A stretch of DNA of 64,000 nt, taken from Clostridiales bacterium UBA1738. GTDB lineage: Bacteria > Bacillota > Clostridia > UBA1381. The translations under genes were made by a program, and so were the position numbers. How positions within the stretch are numbered: position 1 is the first letter of the stretch; the number at the start of each line of letters is the position of its first letter. The DNA lies in NCBI GenBank assembly GCA_002315735.1, contig DCIA01000005.1, positions 1 to 64,000 on the forward strand. Reading direction: 5' to 3'. Below the pieces are notes generated by a model. That model had not been told where the DNA came from, ran no database searches, and was given only the letters and a program-made list of their open reading frames with translations. Below are positions 1-9,637 of this stretch, piece after piece.

Positions 1-1
1 G

Positions 2-75
2 TGGCAGCGGGAACAGGATTCGAACCCGTACAGAGTGAGTCAGAGTCACTAGTGCTACCTTTACACCATCCCGCT
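2..75 (-). tRNA. tRNA-Gln (CUG anticodon)
   Basis: On the minus strand a complete 74-nt cloverleaf can be drawn. The acceptor stem pairs AGCGGGA with TCCCGCT, and a genomically encoded GCCA 3' end places discriminator G before CCA. The anticodon stem AGTGA/TCACT encloses the loop CTCTGAC, giving anticodon CUG for glutamine codon CAG. The T-arm contains GGGTTCGAATCC. A G discriminator and a weak A-U first acceptor pair are both usual for tRNA-Gln. It is transcribed away from argG; its neighbours lie outside the window. Confidence 0.93.
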
Positions 76-208
76 AAATTTTAACTTAACAACTTTGGAT
101 TATACCACTTTTTCATATCTTTGTCAATATTTTTCACAATATATGAGGCTTAATATTTCATAACATTGTATATTTTTGTTAAGATTTTGTATATTTTTTC
201 TTTATTGC

Positions 209-237
209 TTGACAATATATGTATAAATTGGTATAAT
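209..237 (+). promoter_or_regulatory. SigA promoter of argGH
   Basis: Perfect -35 TTGACA (209-214) and perfect -10 TATAAT (232-237) separated by 17 bp, 41 nt upstream of the argG start. The rest of the 76-208 stretch is AT-rich and shows no further gene. Confidence 0.85.
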
Positions 238-238
238 A

Positions 239-256
239 ATTGCATATTTATTCATA
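239..256 (+). promoter_or_regulatory. Putative ARG box (ArgR operator) over the argG transcription start
   Basis: Read on the minus strand the site is TATGAATAAATATGCAAT, close to the Bacillus/E. coli arginine-repressor consensus (TGAAT, AT-rich centre, ATTCA/ATGCA). It begins 2 bp after the -10 hexamer and covers the expected start point, the position expected for repression by arginine-bound ArgR. The match is by eye and no argR gene lies in the window. Confidence 0.55.
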
Positions 257-278
257 TTTTTTGAAAGGATGTAATTTT

Positions 279-1499
279 ATGAAAAAAGAAAATATCAAAA
301 AAGTAGTACTTGCATATTCCGGTGGATTAGACACTTCAATAATTATTCCTTGGCTTAAAGAAAACTACAATAACTGTGAAGTTATTGCTGTTTCAGGAAA
401 TGTCGGTCAAGCAGACGAACTTGAAGGGTTGGAAGAAAAGGCAATAAAAACAGGTGCTTCTAAACTATATGTTTTAGACCAAACAGAAGAATATGTTGAT
501 GAATACATAATTCCTACCATGAAAGCAGGCGCAGTTTATGAAGATTACCTACTTGGTACTTCACACGCTCGCCCATGTATTGCAAAAGGTTTGGTCGAAA
601 TTGCGCTAAAAGAAAATGCAGATGCAATTTGCCACGGCTGTACCGGAAAAGGCAATGACCAAGTCCGTTTTGAACTTGCAATAAAGCATTTTGCACCAAA
701 TATGCCAATCATCGCTCCTTGGCGTGAATGGGATATAAAATCTCGTGACGAAGAAATTGAATATGCAGAATCACATAACATTCCACTAAAAATCAATCGT
801 GAAACAAACTATTCAAAGGATAAAAACTTATGGCATTTGTCACACGAAGGTCTTGACCTTGAAGATACAGGAAATGAACCAATGTATGAAAAGAAAGGTT
901 TTCTTGAAATGGGCGTGTCCCCTATCGATGCTCCTGATGAACCAACATACATAACCCTTGATTTTGAAAAGGGTGTTCCTGTTGCTCTAAACGGCGAAAA
1001 AATGACTGCTAAAAATATTATTTTAGCTCTTAACGATTTTGGTGGCAAAAACGGCATAGGTATCATTGATATTGTCGAAAACCGTCTAATCGGAATGAAA
1101 TGTCGTGGTGTTTATGAAACTCCGGGTGGAACAATTCTATATAAGGCTCACGAAACACTTGAAAGCATTTGTCTTGATAAGTTAACATTACATGAAAAAC
1201 AAAAACTTTCAATTACATTTGCAGAACTTGTATATAACGGACAATGGTTTACACCACTTCGTGAAGCGCTATCAGCATTTGTGGACAAGACACAAGAAAA
1301 GGTTACAGGAAAAGTTAAATTAAAGCTTTATAAAGGAAATATCATAAAAGCAGGAGTTTGGAGTGACTACTCATTATACAGTGAAGAAATCGCAACATTT
1401 GGCGAAAGTGATTACGACCAAAAGGATTCTGCAGGCTTTATTAACCTATACGGACTACCAATAAGCGTTCAAGCAATAGTTGATAAGAAGAACAAATAA
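279..1499 (+). CDS. argG: Argininosuccinate synthase
   Basis: Joins citrulline and aspartate with ATP to form argininosuccinate, the penultimate step of arginine synthesis, in the cytosol. The PP-loop ATP-pyrophosphatase motif AYSGGLDTS lies at residues 12-20 and a second family signature, [11 protein letters not shown], near 118-128. The 406-residue length is typical. I chose the ATG at 279 because GAAAGGA lies 9 nt upstream; an upstream in-frame extension to 240 would overlap the promoter and operator. argH follows after 20 nt, so the two form an argGH operon, probably under ArgR control. No other arginine genes are present in the window. Confidence 0.97.
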   Translation: MKKENIKKVVLAYSGGLDTSIIIPWLKENYNNCEVIAVSGNVGQADELEGLEEKAIKTGASKLYVLDQTEEYVDEYIIPTMKAGAVYEDYLLGTSHARPCIAKGLVEIALKENADAICHGCTGKGNDQVRFELAIKHFAPNMPIIAPWREWDIKSRDEEIEYAESHNIPLKINRETNYSKDKNLWHLSHEGLDLEDTGNEPMYEKKGFLEMGVSPIDAPDEPTYITLDFEKGVPVALNGEKMTAKNIILALNDFGGKNGIGIIDIVENRLIGMKCRGVYETPGGTILYKAHETLESICLDKLTLHEKQKLSITFAELVYNGQWFTPLREALSAFVDKTQEKVTGKVKLKLYKGNIIKAGVWSDYSLYSEEIATFGESDYDQKDSAGFINLYGLPISVQAIVDKKNK

Positions 1500-1519
1500 A
1501 GATTAGTTGGGGTGAATTT

Positions 1520-2896
1520 ATGGCTAAAATGTGGGCAGGTCTTACAAATGGAACAACAGATAAGTTGGCGGACGACTTTAATTCTTCCATTCGTGTAGAT
1601 TCTCGTATGTATAAACAGGATATAAAAGGAAGTATGGCTCATGCTGCAATGCTTGGAGCAACAGGTATTATCTCTCAAAGCGAGGCTGACACCTTGATTA
1701 GTGGGCTTGAATCAATTCTTGCAGATATTGAAAGTGGAACACTCAAAATATCGCAAGATGCCGAAGATATACATATGTTTGTTGAAGAAGTTTTGACTAC
1801 TCGCCTTGGTGATGTTGGAAAAAAACTTCATACCGCACGCAGCAGAAACGACCAAGTTGCCCTTGATTTTAGGTTATATTTAAGAGATGAAATAGATGTT
1901 TTATCCGAAAAAATTACAAATCTTATTTGTGCAATACTTGAAAAAGCAGAAGAGTACAAACTAGCAATAATGCCCGGATACACACATCTTCAAAGGGCAC
2001 AACCAATCGTATTTTCACATCAACTTTTGGCATATATTATGATGCTTTTGCGTGATAAAGACAGACTTTGTGACACAAAAAAAAGGCTTAACATTTCTCC
2101 AATAGGAAGTTGTGCATTAGCAGGTACAACCTACCCTACCGACAGAAAATTTGAAGCAGAAAATTTGGGATTTGATGATATTTGTCAAAATTCAATCGAT
2201 GGTGTTTCAGACAGAGATTTTGCATTAGAACTTGTAAGCAATCTCTCAATTTTAATGATGCATCTTTCAAGATTTTCAGAAGAGATAATTCTTTGGTCCA
2301 GTTGGGAATTTAAGTTTATTGAACTTTCAAATTCTTTTACAACAGGTTCATCAATTATGCCGCAAAAGAAAAATCCTGACATGGCAGAACTAGTGCGTGG
2401 CAAAACAGGAAGAGTTTATGGCGATTTAATGGCACTCCTTACCACTTTAAAGGGAATACCACTTGCCTACAACAAGGATATGCAAGAGGACAAAGAAGGC
2501 GTTTTTGATGCAGTAGATACTGCAAAAGCTTGTATAGATATTTTCACAGGTATGATTTCTACAATGACAGCAAACACTGAAAATATGAAAAAAGCCGCAC
2601 AAAAAGGCTTTATAAATGCTACTGACCTTGCAGATTATTTGGTTTTAAAAGGTCTCCCTTTTAGAAGTGCATATAAAATTTCAGGTCAAATTGTTTCCTT
2701 CTGCATAAAAGAAGGCTTTGTGTTAGAAACTTTGCCGATTGAAAAGTACAAAGAGTACAGTGAACTGTTTGATGAAACTGTCTATAACGCAGTTGATTTA
2801 AAGGTATGTGTCGAAAAGCGAATCAGTGAAGGTGGCACAGGTTATAAATCGGTAGAAAATCAAATTGAATTTGTTAAAAGCAAATTAAATATATAA
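1520..2896 (+). CDS. argH: Argininosuccinate lyase
   Basis: Cleaves argininosuccinate to arginine and fumarate, the last step of the pathway begun by ArgG. It belongs to the aspartase/fumarase superfamily, with the conserved blocks HTARSRNDQ (104-112), GYTHLQRAQP (153-162) and the signature GSSIMPQKKNP (276-286), whose loop carries the catalytic serine. Its 458 residues match the family. The ribosome site GGGGTGA sits 6 nt before the ATG. It is the second gene of the argGH operon and is followed by a hairpin terminator. Confidence 0.97.
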   Translation: MAKMWAGLTNGTTDKLADDFNSSIRVDSRMYKQDIKGSMAHAAMLGATGIISQSEADTLISGLESILADIESGTLKISQDAEDIHMFVEEVLTTRLGDVGKKLHTARSRNDQVALDFRLYLRDEIDVLSEKITNLICAILEKAEEYKLAIMPGYTHLQRAQPIVFSHQLLAYIMMLLRDKDRLCDTKKRLNISPIGSCALAGTTYPTDRKFEAENLGFDDICQNSIDGVSDRDFALELVSNLSILMMHLSRFSEEIILWSSWEFKFIELSNSFTTGSSIMPQKKNPDMAELVRGKTGRVYGDLMALLTTLKGIPLAYNKDMQEDKEGVFDAVDTAKACIDIFTGMISTMTANTENMKKAAQKGFINATDLADYLVLKGLPFRSAYKISGQIVSFCIKEGFVLETLPIEKYKEYSELFDETVYNAVDLKVCVEKRISEGGTGYKSVENQIEFVKSKLNI

Positions 2897-2907
2897 AACT
2901 TTATACT

Positions 2908-2940
2908 AAAAAAGCAGTAGTTTTAAACTACTGCTTTTTA
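2908..2940. terminator. Bidirectional terminator between argH and guaB
   Basis: Stem AGCAGTAGTTT/AAACTACTGCT with a very short loop, flanked by A and T runs on both sides. It can end argGH transcripts on the plus strand and guaB transcripts on the minus strand. Confidence 0.85.
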
Positions 2941-2941
2941 A

Positions 2942-4447
2942 TTATTTTATGCTCGAATTTTTATCCTTTTGGATAACATCATGTGCTCCGCCTTCAACAA
3001 TACTTGTAGCAGAAACCAGCGTTAGTTTTGCTTTTTCTTGAAGTTCAGGAATTGTTAATGCCCCACAGTTACACATAGTAGAGCGAACTTTGCTAAGCGA
3101 CAATGCAACATTGTCCTTTAATGAGCCTGCATATGGAACATAAGAATCAACACCTTCTTCAAAGGATAATTTCTTATCTCCGCCAAGGTCATATCTTTGC
3201 CAGTTTCTCGCTCTTGCTGAGCCTTCTCCCCAATACTCTTTATAATATGTACCATTTATTGAAACTTTATTAGATGGGCTTTCATCAAATCTTGCAAAGT
3301 ATCTTCCAAGCATAATAAAGTCAGCACCCATAGCAAGTGCAAGAGTCATATGATGGTCATAAACTATGCCACCATCGGAACAAATCGGAATATATACACC
3401 TGTTTCTTTAAAGTATTCATCACGAGCAGCACAAACTTCAATTAGAGCAGTTGCTTGTCCACGACCGATACCTTTTGTTTCTCTTGTAATACAGATAGAG
3501 CCACCACCGATACCAACCTTTATGAAGTCAGCACCCGCATCTGCTAAAAATCTAAATCCATCAGCATCAACAACATTTCCGGCTCCGACCTTTACAGCGT
3601 CACCGTAAGTTTCACGAATCCAATCAATAGTAAGTTTTTGCCATTCTGAAAATCCTTCTGATGAATCAATACATAAAACATCAGCACCTGCTTCGAGCAG
3701 TGCAGGGACTCTTTCTTTATAATCTCTTGTGTTAATTCCGGCGCCTACAACATATCTTTTTGATGCGTCCAAAAGTTCATTTGGATTTTGCTTATGTGAA
3801 TCATAGTCCTTTCTAAAAACCATATAACAAAGTTTTCCATCTTCACTAACTATTGGAAGTGAGTTTAGCTTGTTATCCCAAATAATATCGTTTGCCACTT
3901 TTAAAGTTGTGCCTTCTTTTGCGTAAATAAGTTTATCAAACGGAGTCATAAAACTTGAAACAACCTCATCAAGACTCATACGACTTACTCTGTAATCCCT
4001 GCCTGTAACAATTCCCAAAAGTTTTCCATCTGATGTTCCGTCCTCTGTAACTGCAATCGTTGAGTGACCTGTTCTTTCTGTAAGTTCAATAACATCCTTT
4101 AAAGTTGCAGTTGGTTTAATGTTAGAATCGCTTTTAACAAAACCTGCTTTATAAGTTTTTGCACGCTTTACCATAGCCGCTTCATCTTCAATGGTTTGCG
4201 AGCCGTAAATAAAGGATACTCCACCTTGTGTTGCTAGCGCTACTGCCAATTTGTCGCCTGAAACAGACTGCATAATTGCAGATACTAGTGGAATATTCAT
4301 AGTTATTGCCGACTCTTCGCCTTTCTTAAATTTTACAAGCGGTGTTTTAAGACTTACCGCAGTCGGTACGCACTCTTTGGATGAATATCCCGGAATTAAA
4401 AGATATTCATTAAAGGTGTGTGCCGGTTCATTAATAAAAGTTGCCAT
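2942..4447 (-). CDS. guaB: IMP dehydrogenase, Tritrichomonas-like type
   Basis: Oxidises IMP to XMP with NAD, the committed step of guanine nucleotide synthesis. The (beta/alpha)8 barrel is interrupted by a two-CBS region at about residues 105-225. The active-site loop [10 protein letters not shown] places the catalytic cysteine at residue 319, and the mobile flap carries NWQRYDLGG. The CSDGGI, EYWGEGS and STMCNCGAL segments and the N-terminus [15 protein letters not shown] differ from the usual bacterial form and, from memory, closely resemble the Tritrichomonas foetus enzyme, whose catalytic cysteine is also 319. The RBS GGAGGA precedes the ATG. It lies downstream of thrC behind a probable terminator, so its own promoter may be inside the thrC 3' end. 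Confidence 0.95.
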   Translation of the reverse strand: MATFINEPAHTFNEYLLIPGYSSKECVPTAVSLKTPLVKFKKGEESAITMNIPLVSAIMQSVSGDKLAVALATQGGVSFIYGSQTIEDEAAMVKRAKTYKAGFVKSDSNIKPTATLKDVIELTERTGHSTIAVTEDGTSDGKLLGIVTGRDYRVSRMSLDEVVSSFMTPFDKLIYAKEGTTLKVANDIIWDNKLNSLPIVSEDGKLCYMVFRKDYDSHKQNPNELLDASKRYVVGAGINTRDYKERVPALLEAGADVLCIDSSEGFSEWQKLTIDWIRETYGDAVKVGAGNVVDADGFRFLADAGADFIKVGIGGGSICITRETKGIGRGQATALIEVCAARDEYFKETGVYIPICSDGGIVYDHHMTLALAMGADFIMLGRYFARFDESPSNKVSINGTYYKEYWGEGSARARNWQRYDLGGDKKLSFEEGVDSYVPYAGSLKDNVALSLSKVRSTMCNCGALTIPELQEKAKLTLVSATSIVEGGAHDVIQKDKNSSIK

Positions 4448-4473
4448 AAATTTATCCTCCGAATTTTTTTGTA

Positions 4474-4518
4474 TAAAAACCCGGCTCTTTGATATTGTTT
4501 TAACATCTTGGAAGCCGG
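4474..4518 (-). terminator. Putative terminator after thrC
   Basis: On the minus strand CCGGCT (4518-4513) pairs with AGCCGG (4486-4481) around a partly self-complementary loop (GATGTT/AACAATATC), followed by GTTTTT. The outer stem is only 6 bp, so partial read-through into guaB is possible. Confidence 0.55.
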
Positions 4519-4524
4519 ATTCAA

Positions 4525-6027
4525 TTACCCTATTTGCAAAAAGTCGCTTACTACCTGTTGCATCTGTTCCTTCTCACAAACTGTATTAAATAATTTTGAT
4601 TTGTTTTGAAGTTCTGATAAAGACTTTGGAATATCCATCCCACTAATTTCAGAAAGTTCTGACAAAAGTGTAAATTCATCTTTACCTGCCACAAATCCGT
4701 GACCTTTTAGTGCTATTAAAACGCTTTGATTAAACTTAAACGGGCTTGCAGTTGATGCGATAACCGTTTTTGTCATATCGCCTGTTGCCTCTGTATATTT
4801 TTCATACACCTTTTGTGCAACTGCTGTATGAGTATCCATAGTATAATCGTATTTATCGTTACACTCTTTTATGGTTTCAGCAGTCTCGGTGTCATCTGCA
4901 CAGTCTGCAAAGAAAAGTTCATCAATCTTACTCTTTACGCTATCGCTTACAGAATACTTTCCGTTTTCTTGAAGAGATTTCATCCATTCCTCAATTTGTT
5001 TATCATCTTTATCTGATAAGTCATATAAAAATCTTTCCAAATTGCTTGAAATCAATATATCCATTGACGGCGAAACCGTTGTAAAAAACTCTCTGTTTTT
5101 ATTGTAAGTTCCTGTTTTTATAAAATCAGTAAGTACATTATTTTTATTTGAAGCACAAATAAACTTATTTACAGGAAGTCCCATTTTATAAGCATAATAG
5201 GCAGCCAAAATATTGCCAAAATTGCCTGTTGGAACAACCACATTTATTTTATCGCCAAGTTTTATTTCTTCTGATTTTAAAAGGTCAGAATATGCAGAGA
5301 AATAATATACAATTTGCGGAACAAGTCTGCCCCAGTTAATAGAATTTGCACTGGAAAGTTTAAAATTGTTACCTTTTAAAATTTCTTTATAATTATTATC
5401 GGTAAAAATCTTTTTGACACCATTTTGTGCATCATCGAAGTTCCCTGAAACAGCAGAAACACCAACATTATCCCCTGTTTGTGTTATCATTTGTAATTTT
5501 TGAATTTCTGACACACCATTATCAGGATAGAATACAATAATCCTTGTTCCCTCAACATTTGCAAAACCTTCTAAGGCTGCTTTCCCTGTATCTCCCGATG
5601 TTGCCACCAAGATTACCACTTCATCTTTTTCATTTGTCTTTTTCATAGATGTTGTAAGAAGATGTGGCAAGATTTGAAGAGCCATATCCTTAAAAGCGCA
5701 GGTCGGGCCGTGCCATAACTCCAAAAAGTATTCATTATCATTTAGCTTATATAAAGGTGCAATGTTATCTGTTTCAAACTTTTCCTTTGTATATGCCTTT
5801 TCAATACAGTTTGTAAGTTCCTCTTTTGTAAAATCTGTCAAATATTTTGAAAGAATTTCAAACGCTCTTTCTCTATATGACAAGCCTGCAAGCTTCCCTA
5901 TCTCTTCTAATGTTAACGTTGGGATAGTTTCCGGAACGAACAAACCACCCTCCACCGAAAGACCTTGTTTTATTGCCTCGGCAGAAGTAAATGAAATTTT
6001 ATTATTTCTCGTGCTATTATATTGCAT
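4525..6027 (-). CDS. thrC: Threonine synthase
   Basis: PLP enzyme converting O-phosphohomoserine to threonine. The cofactor lysine is in the motif [12 protein letters not shown] (Lys about 113), and the 500-residue length with N-terminal extension fits the long bacterial/fungal-type ThrC. A TTG lies directly upstream of the ATG, but the ribosome site GAGGA is better spaced for the ATG at 6027, so I use that. The order pgi, P-loop protein, thrC with gaps of 43 and 15 nt suggests one transcript. Confidence 0.95.
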   Translation of the reverse strand: MQYNSTRNNKISFTSAEAIKQGLSVEGGLFVPETIPTLTLEEIGKLAGLSYRERAFEILSKYLTDFTKEELTNCIEKAYTKEKFETDNIAPLYKLNDNEYFLELWHGPTCAFKDMALQILPHLLTTSMKKTNEKDEVVILVATSGDTGKAALEGFANVEGTRIIVFYPDNGVSEIQKLQMITQTGDNVGVSAVSGNFDDAQNGVKKIFTDNNYKEILKGNNFKLSSANSINWGRLVPQIVYYFSAYSDLLKSEEIKLGDKINVVVPTGNFGNILAAYYAYKMGLPVNKFICASNKNNVLTDFIKTGTYNKNREFFTTVSPSMDILISSNLERFLYDLSDKDDKQIEEWMKSLQENGKYSVSDSVKSKIDELFFADCADDTETAETIKECNDKYDYTMDTHTAVAQKVYEKYTEATGDMTKTVIASTASPFKFNQSVLIALKGHGFVAGKDEFTLLSELSEISGMDIPKSLSELQNKSKLFNTVCEKEQMQQVVSDFLQIG

Positions 6028-6042
6028 CAAATTTTCCTCTAA

Positions 6043-6453
6043 TTATTTTACGTATTTTTTAATATATGCAGGTGCTTCGTCAGCATCTACTGAAACTGAT
6101 AATTCAAAATTAATATCAAACTTTTTGCTTAGTTCTTCAAGTTTGCCTAAAAATTCTTCAAATCCATCAAGTGAATTTTTAACAATTTTAAGAGTTCCAT
6201 CAACAAAAATATTTGTAATATCGAAATTTCCACTGATTATTCCACAGATAAATCCAAGGAATTCATTCCAAGAAGTTATATCAAATTCAGCCACATTGGT
6301 CATTCTAACCTTAGATGTAATGTCATACATATTTGCGGAATTGTTGCTAATAAAAACAACATTTCCATCAGCATTTTTAGATGCCTCATTAACATTTTCA
6401 ATTAACACCTTAGTTTTTCCTGTTCCTTTTTTTCCAATTAGAAGTTGTATCAT
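6043..6453 (-). CDS. Small P-loop NTPase-like protein, unknown function
   Basis: A 136-residue protein with a Walker A motif GKKGTGKT at residues 7-14 and a hydrophobic strand ending in Asp (NIFVDG, 81-86) that could serve as Walker B. There is no signal peptide or membrane segment. It is too short for a full AAA or RecA domain and looks like a minimal P-loop fold, of the kind annotated in Clostridia simply as ATP-binding protein. A strong RBS (AAAGGAGGAAG) precedes the ATG. It is wedged between pgi and thrC, 15 nt from thrC, which does not reveal its role. I cannot assign a function. Confidence 0.8.
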   Translation of the reverse strand: MIQLLIGKKGTGKTKVLIENVNEASKNADGNVVFISNNSANMYDITSKVRMTNVAEFDITSWNEFLGFICGIISGNFDITNIFVDGTLKIVKNSLDGFEEFLGKLEELSKKFDINFELSVSVDADEAPAYIKKYVK

Positions 6454-6496
6454 AATAACTTCCTCCTTTTATAATAATTTTGACATCCGTCAATTA

Positions 6497-7831
6497 TTAG
6501 CTAAGTCTTTTAAGGATTTCTTCCTGTTCCTTTTCATATCCCGGTTTTCCAAGTAATGCAAACATATTCTTTTTGTATGCTTCAACACCAGGCTGATTAA
6601 ATGGATTAACTCCCAGAATGTAACCTGAAATGCCGCAAGCCTTTTCAAAGAAGTAAACAAGCGCTCCAAAGTTATAAGCATCAAGCTTTGATACTGTTAC
6701 AGAAAGGTTTGGAACTCCTCCGTCAACGTGTGCTAAGCATACAGCCTTTGAAGCTTGTTTATTTACATAGTCCATTGTCTTGCCTTTTAAGAAATTAAGA
6801 CCATCAATATTTTCTTTGTCTTCTAAAATTTCAACATCAGATTTTGGTGCATCAACTAAAATTGCAGTTTCAAAAAGCATTCTTTGACCTTCTTGGATAT
6901 ATTGTCCCATTGAGTGTAGGTCTGTTGAAAAATCAGCAGCTGCAGGGAAAATACCTTTTCCGTCTTTGCCTTCTGATTCTCCGTATAATTGCTTCCACCA
7001 TTCTGAGAAGAAGTGAAGTGCAGGTTCATAATTTACCATCATTTCGATATTTTTACCCTTTTTAAGTAGTATGTTACGAACTGCTGCATATTGATAACAT
7101 TCGTTTGTTTCTAAATTATCGTTATTATAAAGTTCTTGTGCATCCTTTGCACCCTTCATCATTTGGTCAATGTCGATTCCTGCTGCTGCGATTGGCAAAA
7201 GTCCAACGGCTGTAAGAACGCTGTATCTTCCGCCGACATCGTCACTGATTACAAAACTTTCATATCCTTCGCTGTCTGCTAAGCTCTTTAAAGCACCTCT
7301 TTTAGCATCAGTTGTAGCATAAATTCTCTTTCTTGCTTCTTCCTTTCCGTACTTCTTTTCCAAAAGGTCACGGAAAATTCTAAATGCGATAGCAGGCTCT
7401 GTTGTTGTGCCGGATTTGGAAATTACATTTACTGAAAAATCTTTGCCGTCAATATACTTTATCAAATCACTTAAATATGATGAACTAATACTGTTACCTG
7501 CATAAACAATCTCTGTCGGATTTTCCTTTGTATTAAATGGGCTTGTTAGCATTTCAATAGCTGCTCTTGCGCCCAAGTATGAACCACCGATACCGATTAC
7601 TACAAGCACTTCGCTATCTTTTCTGATTTTAGCTGCCGCCTTTTTAATTCTTTCAAATTCCTCTTTATCGTAATCTGTAGGAAGGTTTACCCAACCTAAA
7701 AAGTCATTACCTTCACCTGTTTTATTTGTAAGTGTATTATGTGCCTCTCTTACTACTTCTTTCATACCCAAAATTTCATCTTCTGAAACAAAATTCAGCA
7801 CATTTTTGTAGTTAAATGTCAAATTCTTCAA
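6497..7831 (-). CDS. pgi: Glucose-6-phosphate isomerase
   Basis: Interconverts glucose-6-phosphate and fructose-6-phosphate in glycolysis and gluconeogenesis, and supplies fructose-6-phosphate for amino-sugar synthesis. Two SIS sugar-phosphate domains are visible: [15 protein letters not shown] near residue 77 and [11 protein letters not shown] near 137. The HxxGQY-like segment [11 protein letters not shown] lies near 310. The length of 444 matches Gram-positive Pgi. The start codon is TTG at 7831, set by the ribosome site GGGGGAAG 6 nt upstream; no ATG is available near the conserved N-terminus. Confidence 0.96.
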   Translation of the reverse strand: MKNLTFNYKNVLNFVSEDEILGMKEVVREAHNTLTNKTGEGNDFLGWVNLPTDYDKEEFERIKKAAAKIRKDSEVLVVIGIGGSYLGARAAIEMLTSPFNTKENPTEIVYAGNSISSSYLSDLIKYIDGKDFSVNVISKSGTTTEPAIAFRIFRDLLEKKYGKEEARKRIYATTDAKRGALKSLADSEGYESFVISDDVGGRYSVLTAVGLLPIAAAGIDIDQMMKGAKDAQELYNNDNLETNECYQYAAVRNILLKKGKNIEMMVNYEPALHFFSEWWKQLYGESEGKDGKGIFPAAADFSTDLHSMGQYIQEGQRMLFETAILVDAPKSDVEILEDKENIDGLNFLKGKTMDYVNKQASKAVCLAHVDGGVPNLSVTVSKLDAYNFGALVYFFEKACGISGYILGVNPFNQPGVEAYKKNMFALLGKPGYEKEQEEILKRLS

Positions 7832-7874
7832 TTTATACTTCCCCCATAATATTTTTCATAATTATATTATTTCT

Positions 7875-7903
7875 ATTTTAATACAATTCTTACTATAAAT
7901 CAA
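7875..7903 (-). promoter_or_regulatory. SigA promoter of pgi
   Basis: Minus strand -35 TTGATT (7903-7898), 17-bp spacer, -10 TAAAAT (7880-7875), 44 nt before the pgi TTG start. Confidence 0.7.
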
Positions 7904-7991
7904 GATATTTTTTATTATTTTTTACAAATACTATTTTAATTAGGAAAATTTTGTGATATACTATATTCAATAACTTGGAGGTGCATATAAT

Positions 7992-8456
7992 TTGGAACAA
8001 GTAAAAATTCTTGCAAAAAACAAAAAAGCCTCACACGACTATTTTATTTTAAGGAAAATAGAATGTGGTGTTGAACTTTTTGGTACAGAAGTAAAATCTA
8101 TAAGACTTGGAAAAGTTAATATTTCTGACGCATATGCATCGGTTGATAATGGCGAAGTTTTTGTAAAAAGTATGAACATAACACCATACGAGCAGGGTAA
8201 TATTTTTAATCGTGACCCGCTAAGACACAAAAAGTTACTGCTCCATAAAAGTGAAATCAGAACCCTAATCGGTGAAACAACACAAGACGGTCTAACGCTT
8301 ATTCCACTTTCAATTTATTTAAAAGGTTCAAAGGTTAAATTAGAACTTGGTGTTTGCAGAGGTAAAAAACTTTACGACAAACGAAATGATTTAAAAGAAA
8401 AGGTTGCAAAGCGTGATATAGACAGAGCTTTTAAAGACACAAATAAATCATATTAA
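7992..8456 (+). CDS. smpB: tmRNA-binding protein SmpB
   Basis: Binds tmRNA and delivers it to stalled ribosomes for trans-translation. The protein has the SmpB beta-barrel core with the family motifs ELFGTEVKS (28-36) and [10 protein letters not shown], and a basic C-terminal tail rich in Lys and Arg ([13 protein letters not shown] onwards) that enters the mRNA channel. The 154-residue length is normal. The start is TTG at 7992, fixed by TTGGAGGTG 9 nt upstream. The tmRNA gene ssrA, often nearby, is not in this window. The gene is followed by a strong hairpin terminator. Confidence 0.96.
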   Translation: MEQVKILAKNKKASHDYFILRKIECGVELFGTEVKSIRLGKVNISDAYASVDNGEVFVKSMNITPYEQGNIFNRDPLRHKKLLLHKSEIRTLIGETTQDGLTLIPLSIYLKGSKVKLELGVCRGKKLYDKRNDLKEKVAKRDIDRAFKDTNKSY

Positions 8457-8486
8457 AAAACTGTCCCTTGTGGGACAGTTTTTTTA
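8454..8486. terminator. Terminator after smpB, shared with the convergent DUF378 gene
   Basis: Stem ACTGTCCC/GGGACAGT with loop TTGT, a run of T downstream and A upstream. It can work in both directions. Confidence 0.9.
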
Positions 8487-8693
8487 TTGTTCTTGCGGAA
8501 CTTTATCTTTAAACAGAATTCCTATTGTCCAAAGTCCGGCAAGTGCAACAAGAGTAAAAATAATTCTTGAAATTACCGCACCCTGACCACCAAATATAGC
8601 CGCAACTATATCAAATTTAAAAATTCCGATACTTCCCCAGTTTATTGCACCAATAATTACAAGGGTTAATGCTATATTATCAATAGTACTCAA
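8484..8693 (-). CDS. Small DUF378-family membrane protein (YuzA-like)
   Basis: A 69-residue protein with two hydrophobic helices (about 5-25 and 41-61). The motif IGAINWGSIGIFKFDIVAA and the short polar C-terminus are typical of DUF378. The start is TTG, with AAAGGAGATGA upstream. The function of the family is not known, and the convergent smpB and divergent neighbours give no clue. The family identification is from recall of the characteristic NWG motif. Confidence 0.85.
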   Translation of the reverse strand: MSTIDNIALTLVIIGAINWGSIGIFKFDIVAAIFGGQGAVISRIIFTLVALAGLWTIGILFKDKVPQEQ

Positions 8694-8781
8694 AATATCA
8701 TCTCCTTTACATTTTCTATCATTATTATGCCCGTCCTGTTCATATTATATTATTGATAATATTAATAAGAATGGGTGAATT

Positions 8782-9198
8782 ATGAAAAAGATGTATTTTT
8801 TAACCGTGCTCTTGATAATTATAATAGCAGTAGGATTTTTAGTTTTTTCAAGTGACCAAGACTATTATATTCAAAAACAACTTTTAAGTTTAAACATTAT
8901 AATACCAAAAGAGCCTTATTCTGTAGAACAGATAATTGTGCCAAAAGAATTTGACGATATCTTTGAAAACTATAATCTTATACAAATAGAGTCAGGATTT
9001 GATTTGTCAACTTATAGGGGCAAACTTTTGACAAAATATACCTATGAAATCTTAAATACCGAAAATTTTGATAATGCAAAAGTTTACACAAATATTTTAC
9101 TTTACAAAAATAAAATTGTCGGTGGTGATATCACCTGTCCCAGACTTAACGGCTTTATAAAACCACTTAATTATATGATAGTTGTTTCTTCAAAATAG
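8782..9198 (+). CDS. Membrane-anchored protein resembling DUF4830
   Basis: A 138-residue protein with one N-terminal hydrophobic helix (residues 4-24), no lipobox, and an extracytoplasmic part of about 110 residues. The segments FDDIFENYNLIQIESGFDLSTYRG and the later IVGGDITCPRLNGFIK follow the pattern I associate with the DUF4830 domain of Clostridia, whose function is unknown. The ATG at 8782 has GGGTGA upstream. Its last 9 bases overlap the 3' end of the convergent spoVAC gene and no separate terminator is visible between them. Confidence 0.7.
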   Translation: MKKMYFLTVLLIIIIAVGFLVFSSDQDYYIQKQLLSLNIIIPKEPYSVEQIIVPKEFDDIFENYNLIQIESGFDLSTYRGKLLTKYTYEILNTENFDNAKVYTNILLYKNKIVGGDITCPRLNGFIKPLNYMIVVSSK

Positions 9199-9618
9199 CC
9201 AATAAAAAATTCCCACAATAAAAGATGCGCCAATTCCGAATACAATAACAGGGCCTGCTATTGTGAAAATTTTTGCCGAAACACCAAGAACAAAACCTTC
9301 TGTTTTTGCTTCAATCGCAGGAGATGCAACAGAATTTGCAAATCCCGTAATCGGAACAATCGTTCCCGCACCTGCATATTTTGCAAGTTTTGGATAGATA
9401 TCAAATCCGGTCAAAAGAACACCAATTAAAATAAGTGTGATTGAAACTGCACTTCCTGTTAGTTCTTCCCCCAGATTAAGTGGTTTATATAGAGCAAATA
9501 AAAGTTGCCCAAAAACGCAAATTCCACCACCAAACAAATATGCAAGGCAACAATTTTTTAAACTTTTAGTCGGCATTGCCTTTCTGTCTGCAAATTTTTT
9601 ATACTCTTTTTGATTCAT
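9190..9618 (-). CDS. spoVAC: Stage V sporulation protein AC
   Basis: SpoVAC is a membrane subunit of the SpoVA channel that moves Ca-dipicolinate into the forespore and out at germination. About four hydrophobic segments are visible, and the family core LTGFDIYPKLAKYAGAG followed by VPITGFANSVASPAIE and EGFVLG aligns well with Bacillus SpoVAC from memory. The length of 142 is normal. The usual partners spoVAD and spoVAE are absent; instead the gene starts 19 nt after the sigE stop, in line with spoIIGA-sigE. AAAGG precedes the ATG. The SigG promoter expected for a forespore gene is not evident in the short gap. Confidence 0.9.
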   Translation of the reverse strand: MNQKEYKKFADRKAMPTKSLKNCCLAYLFGGGICVFGQLLFALYKPLNLGEELTGSAVSITLILIGVLLTGFDIYPKLAKYAGAGTIVPITGFANSVASPAIEAKTEGFVLGVSAKIFTIAGPVIVFGIGASFIVGIFYWLF

Positions 9619-9637
9619 ATTATCAAGCCTTTCTATA

